A DNA stretch of 64,000 nucleotides, from NCBI GenBank assembly GCA_030142905.1, contig JASJOG010000149.1, positions 805,937 to 869,936 of the forward strand, given 5' to 3'. Made by a program: the position numbers and the translations under genes. The notes beneath the pieces are model-generated. The model did no database searches. It worked only from the letters and a program-made list of their open reading frames with translations, and was not told the origin of the DNA. This DNA is from Heliopora coerulea (taxonomy: Eukaryota; Cnidaria; Anthozoa; Scleralcyonacea; Helioporidae). Shown in pieces: positions 54,201 to 64,000 of this stretch (positions are counted from its first letter, which is position 1; every line of letters begins with the position of its first letter).

Positions 54201-56583
54201 CTTTCATATTTTGGCCGTATTTCAATAGTTTTAAATTGGTCGAAAAATCGTGAAAAACCGTGGGTTAACCCCTTTACTTTTTGGTGAAATTTTTCGGCCT
54301 CAAAAATTATCTCATATATTACTGCAAAGTCCCTCAAATCATGCCAAACCTATCTTATTCGGCCTAAACTTTCATTATTTTGGCCGTATTTCGAAATTTT
54401 GAAATTGGTCGAAAAATCGTGAAAAACCGTGGGTTAACCCCTTTACTTTTTGGTGAAATTTTCCGGCCTCAAAAATTATCTCAACTATAACTATAACGTC
54501 CATCAAATCAGACCAAAACTATCTTAATCGGCCTAAACTTTCATATTTTGGCCGTATTTCAAAAGTTTTAAATTGGTCGAAAAATCGTGAAAAACCGTGG
54601 GTTAACCCCTTTACTTTTTGGTGAAATTTTTCGGCCTCAAAAATTATCTCAACTATAACTATAACGTCCATGAAATCATGCCAAACCTATCTTATTCGGC
54701 CTAAACTTTCATTATTTTGGCCGTATTTCGAAATTTTGAAATTGGTCGAAAAATCGTGAAAAACCGTGGGTTAACCCCTTTACTTTTTGGTGAAATTTTC
54801 CGGCCTCAAAAATTATCTCAACTATAACTATAACGTCCATCAAATCAGACCAAAACTATCTTAATCGGCCTAAACTTTCATATTTTGGCCGTATTTCAAA
54901 AGTTTTAAATTGGTCGAAAAATCGTCAAAAACCGTGGGTTAACCCCTTTACTTTTTGGTGAAATTTTTCGGCCTCAAAAATTATCTCAAATATTAATGCA
55001 AAGTCCCTCAAATCATGGCAAAACTATCTTATTCGGCCTAAACTTTCATAATTTTGCCTTATTTCGAAATTTTGAAATTGGTCGAAAAATCGTGAAAAAC
55101 CGTGGGTTAACTCCTTTACTTTTTGGTGAAATTTTTCGGCCTCAAAAATTATCTCAACTATAACTATAACGTCCATCAAATCAGACCAAAACTATCTTAA
55201 TCGGCCTAAACTTTCATATTTTGGCCGTATTTCAAAAGTTTTAAATTGGTCGAAAAATCGTGAAAAACCGTGGGTTAACACCTTTACTTTTCGGTGAAAT
55301 TTTTCGGCCTCAAAAATTATCTCAACTATAACTATAACGTCCATCAAATCATGCCAAAACTATCTTACTCGGCCTAAACTTTCATAATTTTGCCTTATTT
55401 CGAAATTTTGAAATTGGTCGAAAAATCGTGAAAAACCGTGGGTTAACACCGTTACTTTTCGGTGAAATTTTTCGGCCTCAAAAATTATCTCAACTATAAC
55501 TATAACGTCCATCAAATCAGACCAAAACTATCTTAATCGGCCTAAACTTTCATATTTTGGCCGTATTTCAAAAGTTTTAAATTGGTCGAAAAATCGTGAA
55601 AAACCGTGGGTTAACCCCTTTACTTTTCGGTGAAATTTTTCGGCCTCAAAAATTATCTCAACTATAACTATAACGTCCATCAAATCATGCCAAAACTATC
55701 TTACTCGGCCTAAACTTTCATAATTTTGCCTTATTTCGAAATTTTGAAATTGGTCGAAAAATCGTGAAAAACCGTGGGTTAACACCTTTACTTTTCGGTG
55801 AAATTTTTCGGCCTCAAAAATTATCTCAACTATAACTATAACGTCCATCAAATCATGCCAAAACTATCTTACTCGGCCTAAACTTTCATAATTTTGCCTT
55901 ATTTCGAAATTTTGAAATTGGTCGAAAAATCGTGAAAAACCGTGGGTTAACCCCTTTACTTTTCGGTGAAATTTTTCGGCCTCAAAAATTATCTCAACTA
56001 TAACTATAACGTCCATCAAATCATGCCAAAACTATCTTATTCTGCCTAAACTTTCATATTTTGGCCGTATTTCAAAAGTTTTAAATTGGTCGAAAAATCG
56101 TGAAAAACCGTGGGTTAACCCCTTTACTTATTGGTGAAATTTTTCGGCCTCAAAAATTATCTCATATATTACTGCAAAGTCCTTCAAATCATGCCAAAAC
56201 TATCTTATTCGGCCTAAACTTTCATAATTTTGCCTTATTTCGAAATTTTGAAATTGGTCGAAAAATCGTGAAAAACCGTGGGTTAACCTCTTTACTTTTT
56301 CGTGAAATTTTCCGGTCTTAAAAATTATCTCAACTATAACTATAACGTCCATCAAATCAGACCAAAACTATCTTACTCGGCCTAAACTTTCATAATTTTG
56401 CCTTATTTCGAAATTTTGAAATTGGTCGAAAAATCGTGAAAAACCGTGGGTTAACCCCCTTTACTTTTTAGTGAAATTTTTCCACCTAAAAAATTATCTC
56501 AAATGTTACCGTAAAGTCCCTGAAATCAAGCCAGAACTATCTTATTCGTTCTAAACTTTCATATTTTAAACGTATTTCGAAAG
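51284..56583. repeat. 168-bp satellite array, 31 units
   Basis: The landmark ACCGTGGG starts at 51403 and recurs every 168 bp up to 56443, which is 30 exact periods with almost no net indel. The unit includes GGTCGAAAAATCGTGAAAAA, GGTTAACCCCTTTACTTTT and CTAAACTTTCATA. At least three subtypes alternate (CAACTATAACTATAACGTCC, CATATATTACTGCAAAGTCC, CAACTATTGCTGTAAAGTCC). Small frames in it are not genes. Confidence 0.97.
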
Positions 56584-56598
56584 CAGGCCCCACAGCAG

Positions 56599-56920
56599 TT
56601 TGCTGTAAATAACTTCGTTACATATCATTACTTAAAGGCAATAATCTTTTTTTAGGGAACAGCAACGGTAACTCGTTACATTTTAGGAACACGTCACGGT
56701 AACTATGAAATAAAATAGAGTACTGCGTAGGCACTGTTGAAATCGAAGTGAAATAATCGGAAATGTCTAAGTAATGCCGAAATGTAAAGAGTAGTTTTCT
56801 AATGTTTCAAGCGAAGGCCCTTCGTCAGAGAGAAAACCTTCGTTTTCTTTGCTCGAAACGTTGGAAAACTACTTTTTACATTTCTGCATTACTCAGACCT
56901 TTCCGATTATGTAACGGTAA
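56599..56920. mobile_element. Foldback element, right copy flanking the satellite
   Basis: TTGCTGTAAATAACTTCG start and CCTTTCCGATTATGTAACGG end match the left copy in direct orientation. The minus strand carries CTGACGA (56822-56828 read on the plus strand) followed by GAAACATT, hammerhead-like but with an eroded helix II. Confidence 0.75.
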
Positions 56921-57550
56921 CTAGTGGCAAAAACTACTTTGAAAACGAAACGAATACAAGTTACAATTTGCAAATCGAATGTTCGCTACTTTCTGCATGT
57001 GACCAATCAAATAGAAAACATATACAATTTAACAACTTAACTGGTACGTCACTGGCCAATGGCAATCACATCTAGTAACATTGTTCTGCATTTTAATTTC
57101 TGAAGCATTTCTCAGGTATGCATCATTTGGATGTTCCGCTTGCCATGCTGACGCGAGATTGACGTTTTGTTAAAGCCAATAAATGTAATTTGTAACTTTT
57201 TCACAAAAATACATTGTAACTTTGTAATTGTAACTAGTTAGCTTTTGCCAACTGTAACTTGTACCTATAACTAGTTATATTTTTGGTCTAGTAACTGTAA
57301 CTATAACTAGTTACAAATAAACTGTTACAGCACAGGGCTTTTATCACATAATGTGAAATTAATCATAAAAACAGCAATACCAATAGCCAAAGTCGAAAAA
57401 TTTCTACACTTTCACTGTTCCATAGGTTTAATAAATTTCCTATTGCAGTATTAACTCGCCAGACTTTTTAGGACAAATCTTTCATCATCAGAGTTCACAA
57501 ATTTCACAGTTGTGTTTGCTTTGAAATCCTGGAAATTCAAAAGCTTTTTT
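56921..57550. other. Spacer with GTAACTAGTTAC-rich stretch
   Basis: Short inverted and direct copies of GTAACTAGTTA around 57225-57330. No gene recognised. Confidence 0.4.
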
Positions 57551-57555
57551 TTTAC

Positions 57556-58838
57556 CAATTCAACTGATGAGAGAGTTCAGAAAGTAACTTTTTTTCAGCC
57601 AAATCTTCCGAATTTAAATGCATTGCTAAGAGGTCTACAAGAATCTTATTCTGCCAGACATCTGGCCATTTCATTAAGCCAAGAAAAACATTTGGGCGCC
57701 TAAAGGTTAACCAACATTTTAGCAATAAAAATAATTCCACTCAGCATTGTGTATTTCTAATTTCATGTCTGTGTTGCTGTTGTTACAATTAATTCCTCTC
57801 GACCTTTGAAACTGGAGTGTACTGTAAGAACTAAATATTAAAATAAAATTGTAATTTTCACATTCTACACAACATGTCCATGTTACTTACTGAAAGTCTA
57901 ATTTGCTCTCTCCTACTTTGATCATCATCATTATCTGAAGAAGATTCTTTTCTGTTTGATGTATCTTCTTGAGTAAGTATGTCCATATCCTAAAGTAAAA
58001 AAAAGAAATTTTTCGACCTTGAGAACTCATTGAAAAAAAGGCTTAAAATAACTCAAATAGGTCATTTGCTCAAATTAACTCATTTGCGCATATCAACCAT
58101 CTGTTGACCTAGTTGAAATACTTCAAAAATTGGTCGAAAAATCGCCAAAGCCCATGGGTTAACCTCTTAAATTTTTGGTCAAATTTTTCGACCTTGAGAA
58201 CTCATTAAAAACTACGCCTAAAATCCCTAAAATCAGACCAAAATTAACTGATTTCAGCAAATCTACCATCTTTTCACCTGGTTGGGATACTTTTAAAATG
58301 CTCGAAGAATCGCCTAAAACCATGGATTAACCCCTTTATTTTTTGCCAAATTTTTCCACCTCGAGAACTCCTTGAAAACTACGCCTAAACTCGCTGAAAT
58401 CAGACCAAAATTAACTCATTTAGCCTAATCTATTATCTTTTCACCTTGTTCGGATACTTTGGAAATGGTCGAAGGATCGTCACAAGCCCTTTACTTTTTG
58501 GCGAAATATTTGGACATGGAAAATGGAACAAAATTCTCGCCTCAAATCACTGAAGTAAAACCAAAACTAAGTGATTTCGCCCGAACTTTGATATTTTTAG
58601 CTTATTTCGCAAGTTTGAAATGGATAGAAAACTCGTCCAAAACCATGGGTTAACCCCTTTACTTTTTGGCGAAATTCTTGCATCTGGAAAATGGAATGAA
58701 ATGTTCACCTCAAATCACTGATATCCAGCCAAAACTAAATGATTTTGGCCTGAATACATTTAATACATTGTATCATCTTTCATTACAGAACTAACCTTAA
58801 TCCTCAGAAGAGCGACTTCATCTGGAGTTTGATATCGT
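57556..58838 (-). CDS. Exon-like pieces of an unrecognised minus-strand gene
   Basis: Two segments have good splice sites and agree in phase 0: about 58838-58796 (RYQTPDEVALLRIK, donor GTTAGT) and 57989-57891 (33 codons, DMDILTQEDTSNRKES then an Asp-rich run, acceptor TTTAG, donor GTAAGT). A third, 57699-57556, has acceptor CCTTTAG; in phase 0 it reads APKCFSWLNEMARCLAE then stop, in another phase a 48-codon open stretch (MKWPDVWQNKILVDLL). No domain is recognised, and upstream exons would lie above 58.84 kb. The intron between the first two holds diverged satellite. The gene could be real and truncated here, or chance. Confidence 0.3.
58010..58760. repeat. Diverged relatives of the 168-bp satellite
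   Basis: Landmarks CATGGGTT at 58153, CATGGATT at 58321 (168 bp apart) and CATGGGTT at 58643, with TTGGTCGAAAAATCG and CCCTTTACTTTTTGG. Four to five old monomers, not flanked by the foldback copies. Confidence 0.8.
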
Positions 58839-58960
58839 CTGACATTTAACCAACAGCAATAAGAAACTTCCTCTCAATGTCAATGCACCAAATATTGAAA
58901 ATAATGACAGGATGAAGTCAAACAACAGTACATCCAGGCTCCCTTTTCACAGGAGTGCCA

Positions 58961-60946
58961 GTAGAGCTTGGGATACATTCAATTCCATTTTGTATGTGAT
59001 ATAGTCTTTGAAATCTGATGAAAAAAGAATAAGTTATTGATGACAACACTTTCAAATCAATAAATTCTGGATCTACCAACATAACAATCAATATCGTACA
59101 ACTATTTCACTGTTATCTGTGAAGAGATGGGGTGGAACTAGGGCTATGTTCACAAAGTGATACTGCATGCTAAGCTATGCTAAGCAAACAATTAACTATG
59201 GGCATTGTAAGGTAACAAAATACTAACTTGTCTTCTTCCAAAATACAAATGTAGTGTGAAAGACAAGCTGACTCTCATAAGAAAAGCAGCTGTAATGTGT
59301 TGCACATTTGGCATACATTCATCATTCATGCTCTCTAATTGCAAGCCAGATGATCACTCATAATGAGAACTATCATAAATGTTGTCTTAAGGACAACACG
59401 AAAAAATAATCAAAAAGCAAAATTTCCCTTGGCAATACCACAGGCATACAACTGCCTTCATGAATCTGACTGATTTGTGTTTAATTGTTTCACATGCCAA
59501 ATTTATTCCAGGTTTATGAATTGTAGTTTCAAATTGAAGACTTCTGCACTCAGGTATTTTCATAAAATTCACTCTGATTTGCTCAAAACACCAGCTTTTT
59601 TGTGAAGTTAGATCTAATGTTTTAAAGTAGTTTCATATCCTTTGACTTTATAAATACCTAGTTGTACTTAAAGTGAAACCTCAAATCAGATGTTACTGTT
59701 ACCCTTGACTTGATGTTTCAAAGGCCTACAGAGTAGTCACCTTCAGAGGCAAGTAAGAAATGTTGTTCATGTTTTCCCAGTTGTCTGGTTTCTTGAGCCA
59801 CCATTTCTAGGCATTGTAGTAAGATTATAGATCACAGGTATGTGTGGGTGTTAACCTTTTAACACCATATTTTTTGAAAGAAATTATATATTAATCAATG
59901 TGTTCATACATCTAATCTTCATCATATTAAACTGCAGCTATACATGTGGTTGGAGTTTAAAGGGTTAAGTGTGGTTCCACTGTTTATTGGTGTCTGTGTG
60001 GGCTAGTCTCTTTGGTGAGTATAATTATATGGGTGGTAGCACATATAACTGGAAGGCAAGAGGACTGCCAAAAAAGTGTTCCCAAATTGATATCATTTAT
60101 AGGTCCTTGTGTTCATGGCAGCAACCCTTGGCTGACAGAGCTGTCTTGGATTATGGTTAATAGCCAATTGAAGTTTATGTTCTCTGAACAGTGTCAGTCC
60201 TTTGAAAATAAAACAGGTGTTGGAAATTTAAAAAAGTTCTTTGGGCAATGCAGTTGAAAGAATACTTGAACTAAGTTGTTAAGAATGAAAACAGTTTTCA
60301 AGACCTGAGTTCTTCTTGTAAGAAAAAATAGATTCATCTATTTATTTCCTGCTGTTAATGCTACATTGCCATTTTTGAATGGTAAAAAATCCCTTCATGG
60401 CACTGATAAGCAGTTACTCTTAATCTAAGCTTACAGTTTTTGGCTTCAGGAAAATATTTGTCAAGGATTTTGTCTCTTCAGAGAACACAAAACACATGTA
60501 CTAACAAAAAAGAATCAGGAGTTTAAGAAATATTCAAAGAAAACGTTTACCAAAAGAACAAATCATCTACAGTCCTGTTAAAGGCACACATAAACTGGCA
60601 CTACCATTAGCTTAGAGACCTATAAGTTTCATTGCTAACAACATCCTTCTGGGAACACTTTTCATGACTCAAATGTTATGGGTGCCTACAGTCCATTTAT
60701 GTGGAGGCCAGTGGTAAGCATGGTGCTATTTATTGTTGTGTCAGTATTTGTGCAAATAGTTGTGATCTATAGACTGCAATGTGAATGACTAACTGCCAAC
60801 TTATACTGGATGAATTTAATACCATGTTACAACCATTATTCAGATCCAAGAATCAAAATTCCTCATAAATTGCTTATTAGTAAACTGTCATTGTTCTTGT
60901 TTTACTTAACAATGCAAAACTGTAATTGAAGAACCAGGCAGAAAAC
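58961..60946. other. AT-rich spacer
   Basis: No gene, RNA or clear repeat seen; frames of 60-80 codons (for example 60012-60257) show no domain or splice support. Confidence 0.4.
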
Positions 60947-61081
60947 GTATTCAAAGGATGAAAATCAAGGCCCAGCAAAAAATTCATTAGACAGGCATTT
61001 TTGTGTCAAAAGGTTTATTAAGATCTAATATTTTAAGGTAGATGAACAATCTTCAAGCTTGATAATCAGAAAATGATTTGT

Positions 61082-61157
61082 GAGCCCCAGATGGGGATCA
61101 AACCCACAACCTTCTGATGACTGGTTAGACACTCTAACCATTGAGCTACCAAGACTT
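61082..61157 (-). pseudogene. tRNA-like sequence, inverted partner
   Basis: Mirror copy of the 61305 sequence in the left palindrome arm, with extra substitutions in the B-box region (GGTTTGATCCC). Confidence 0.45.
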
Positions 61158-61304
61158 AGATGGTGAGCTAAGGTGCAAATCCTATATATATGTGTGACCT
61201 AAGTGGAAGCCACTGTATATTAATAATGATTGAAGCTGTTAATATATTATGGCTTCCACTTAGGTCGCACATATATATTGGATTTGCACCTTAGCTCACC
61301 ATCT

Positions 61305-61380
61305 GAGTCTTGGTAGCTCAATGGTTAGAGCATCTAACTGGTCATCAGAAGGTTGCAGGTTCGATCCCCATCTGGGGCTC
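61305..61380 (+). pseudogene. tRNA-like sequence, Thr(GGT)-like
   Basis: Acceptor ends from 61307 (GTCTTGG with CTGGGGC) pair using wobble, D-arm GCTC/GAGC, U33 and anticodon position GGT are in place, B-box GGTTCGATCCC present. The T-stem has two mismatches and the anticodon stem one. Likely a SINE head or pseudogene. Confidence 0.5.
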
Positions 61381-61948
61381 AGAAATCATTTTCTGAGTAT
61401 CGAGCTTGAAGATCATTCATCTACCTTAATATATCCAAGCTCTCATGTCTCCTCAAACATCAAATGCTTTGTTGCTTAATAAGATGCAACATCATCACAG
61501 AATGAAACATAATACAATAAAACAATTACTAAACTATTATTACAGGTTGATTGACATGAATTTAGCATTTGAAAGGAATTAGGAAGTGATCAGTTGTCAG
61601 AGGTGGCAAAGAGGGTCAAGGAATCAGAATAAAGAAAGAGGAACTGAACTTTATTGAGAGTTGAGAGTAGGATTGAGTTTGAATGCTAATCATCCTGTAA
61701 TAATTTAATAATTGTTTTATCATATTATGTTTCATTCTCAGATGATGTTGCATCTTAAGCAACAAAACATTAGACCTTTATAAAACTTTTGACACAGAAA
61801 TGCCTGTCTTACCAATATTTTGCTGGGGCTTGATTTTTATCCTTTGAATGCATAACTGGGGATCACTAATAGCCCTTTCATTTTCAAAATGGACTTCATT
61901 TAAGTTGTCAAGAAATCAGATTATAATCTTGCTTTTGAATTCCATAAT

Positions 61949-63637
61949 AAAGTATAAAACATAATCCAAAAATTAACATCTTGAAACTTGAGATACAAGT
62001 TAAAACAAGACGAAGACAGGTGTGGTAATATTTTGACTTTATTGCAAAGTCAGTATCAAACGAACTAAGTTTACAAAACATGCTAAGATCTATATATAGA
62101 TAGAGGATGATGTCACCACTTATTTGCATGCTGAGAAAGTAATAAAGAGCTTAAGAGGGTGCTAATGTGGATTAACAAGTAATATCACAGGAAGAGATAA
62201 AGCTACAATGGTGCGATGAAACTAGGAAAATAGTGAGAGCTCTTTGCTAGCTTTTATACCATTATTTATTTCAGGTTTATTATATTTGATTAAAAGAGCC
62301 ACCAGTATACAGTGGAACCCTGTTAATACGACCACCGTTGGGCCGGAAAAATTTGGTCGTATTAACGGGGTGGTCGTATTAACGGGGGTGGATCAGATAA
62401 ATAACAAATGGTTTTTTAAATGATGTCATGGCAAATGGAGCCAGATTTCAATTAGCATAACACTAAAACCACAAAATAATCCACAAATAAATCTTATTAA
62501 CTGAACACAACTCAACAAAATTAACTAAATGAGATGAACAACCTTGATAATAAACCCCTATATTAGTTATTTAAATTTATTTAGGTTTAAAAATATCTGT
62601 AAGCTTCCATTGGTTTTTCCGACACTCAAGCCAATTGGTTTGAGCTCGGCAGATTACTCTGGCAAGTTCATTTGCCATTTTTGAATTTCCTTTCTGTTCA
62701 AAAAGTAAAGCAGAGGCTAAAGTTATTGGAAATTGTGTCAATCGGGGCAGGGGATATGGGAATGGAGATTCCATGCATTTACAAATTTATGGGACAGGAA
62801 AAGAACATTGACTTGCTAAGCAACTTGCTGGACATCCCAATAACCTATCTGTTAGAGTCGAAAAGGAATGTAGCCAAAAGAGAACAGCAGAGGAAAGTGG
62901 CAGAAAAAAGAAGGCAAGAAAAAGATAAAATGACCCAAAAACATATTTAATCACGTTCTGTCTGTTTAATAAAAATTAAAATGAATATTGAAAAACGTCT
63001 AAGTGTTAATTATTTGCTGTATGTGTAATTGATTAAGATAATTATACACCACATATCAGAATTTGATATCAAAAAGGCATTACTCAACACATTGGATGGT
63101 CGTATTAAACAGTACGAGACATCAAAATATGGTCGTTGGTCATATTATCGAGGTGGTCATATTATCGAGGTGGCCTTATTAATGAGGTTTTCAGATAAGA
63201 AAAAAAGTTAGCTCTTATTTGAGAGAAAAAAAAAGTGGTTGTATTAACAGGGTGGTCATATTAACGGGGTGGTCGTAAGGCGGGGTTCCACTGTAATCAA
63301 ATATAATAAACCTGAAGTAAATAATAGTATAAAAGCTATCAAAGAGCTCTACCTATTTCCCTAGTGTCATCGCACCATTGTAACTTTCTCTTCCTGTGAT
63401 ATTACTGGTTAATCCCTATTATCACCCTCTTAAGGTCTTAATTACCTTCTCAGCATGTAAATAAGTGATGACATCATCCTTTATGTATATATAGATCTCG
63501 GTATGTTTTGTAAACTTAGTTGGTTTGATGATGACTTTGCAATAAAGTTGAAATATTACCACACCTGTCTTTGTCTTGTTTTAATTTGTATCTCAAGTTT
63601 GAAGATGATAATTTTCAGATTGTTTTATACTTTACTT
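61949..63637. mobile_element. Large foldback split by a DNA transposon
   Basis: Left arm 61949-62307 and right arm 63296-63637 are near reverse complements over about 340 bp (for example CTTGAGATACAAGTTAAAAC against its complement near 63580). The transposon at 62310-63293 occupies the loop. Confidence 0.8.
62310..63293. mobile_element. pogo/Tigger-type nonautonomous DNA transposon
   Basis: Inverted ends CAGTGGAACCC and GGGGTTCCACTG with flanking TA duplicates (62308-62309, 63294-63295), plus subterminal copies of GGTCGTATTAACGGGG. 984 bp. The interior frame 62672-62950 ends in a Lys/Arg/Glu-rich helix and has no transposase catalytic motif. Confidence 0.8.
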
Positions 63638-63980
63638 TTTAAAATTGTTGGCTGGTTATGGTTTTTGGTCGGAATTCCATAATGCTGATTGACTTCAACC
63701 AAAATAAAATGAAAGCCACAGAAATGGTAATCATAAGGGGCCCACAATGTGAGTTCAATGCAACAAATATTACACATCAATTGCCTAATTCAATCATATT
63801 AAGACCACCAACTGACTGAAGTATTCCCTTGATGTTTTGTTTTATTTTCTATTTTTTGAAACTGCAATGTAGTAGTTCACAATATGTTACAGTTAAAGGT
63901 TTTATAAAATGGCCAACTTTTTTCTTGAATCATTATGTGGGAACATATAAAAATAATACTTATCATGATACTTGTATTCT
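63638..63980. other. AT-rich spacer at window end
   Basis: Nothing recognised. Confidence 0.4.
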
Positions 63981-64000
63981 GACATGTTTGAGGAAGTTGA
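63981..64000. mobile_element. Start of another 28.9-kb-type palindrome, cut by the window edge
   Basis: The last 20 bases are identical to the outer end of the left palindrome arm at 28876-28895. Confidence 0.6.

Larger units (their letters stand above)
61035..61428. mobile_element. Inner palindrome with two tRNA-like sequences
   Basis: Inserted in the left arm of the outer foldback. Arms start AAGGTAGATGAA and end TTCATCTACCTT. Each arm contains one tRNA-like sequence, in opposite orientations, joined by GGCTTCCACTTAGGTC-type sequence. Confidence 0.75.
60947..61853. mobile_element. Outer foldback element, interrupted
   Basis: Left arm from 60947 (CAAAGGATGAAAATCAAG, AGACAGGCATTTTTGTG) continues after the inner insertion at about 61465-61555; the right arm is 61690-61853 (complement, CTTGATTTTTATCCTTTG). 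Arms are diverged, so it is old. Confidence 0.7.

Noticed and set aside
51284..56583. CRISPR-like array
   Set aside because: The whole 168-bp unit repeats without unique spacers, and the genome is eukaryotic; it is a satellite.
62672..62950. 92-codon frame as an active transposase
   Set aside because: It lacks the DDE/D motifs and DNA-binding domain of pogo transposases; at most a fragment or unrelated filler of a nonautonomous element.

Overview
The window is nuclear DNA of an animal with intron-rich genes, AT-rich spacers and many foldback and satellite repeats. The gene set (SLX1, TGS1, CLYBL, a TBC1D10-type RabGAP, a class A GPCR and a Robo-like Ig/FN3 receptor), the short introns and the repeat types suit an anthozoan cnidarian such as a stony coral. 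That placement is inference; nothing in the window fixes the species. I joined exons by hand from GT/AG sites and checked that phases close, so the multi-exon models are internally consistent but have no transcript support.

Layout: 133-2210 (-) SLX1 nuclease, 4 exons. 3014-4696 (+) a group II PLP-dependent decarboxylase with an uninterrupted coding region. 5442-10038 (+) TGS1 RNA cap trimethylguanosine synthase, 5 exons. 10986-16601 (+) CLYBL, mitochondrial citramalyl-CoA lyase-like, 7 exons. 18432-19823 (-) a single-exon class A GPCR. 22239-28593 (+) a TBC1D10-type RabGAP, 13 exons. 31272-48307 (+) a large single-pass receptor with 8 Ig and 5 FN3 domains, 18 exons including a 34-bp microexon. 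The genes are neighbours but do not form a pathway.

From 48.3 kb on, the window is nearly all repeat: a 66-bp satellite (48.9-50.2 kb), a 168-bp satellite of 31 regular units (51.3-56.6 kb) bracketed by two direct copies of one foldback element, a diverged relative of it at 58.0-58.8 kb, a few exon-like pieces of an unrecognised minus-strand gene (57.5-58.85 kb), a nested foldback carrying two tRNA-like sequences (60.9-61.9 kb), and a pogo/Tigger-type DNA transposon inserted in the loop of a large foldback (61.9-63.6 kb).

The most unusual signal is a hammerhead-ribozyme-like core inside the palindromic elements, clearest at 29065-29110 with a mirror copy at 28939-28984. It suggests that these foldbacks are Penelope-like or retrozyme-like remnants. 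Other points of interest are the intronless decarboxylase, the stop-riddled coding-like segment in TGS1, the symmetric phase-1 cassette exons and LPPPP motif of the receptor, and a splice donor in CLYBL that competes with a stronger, stop-producing site 4 nt downstream.
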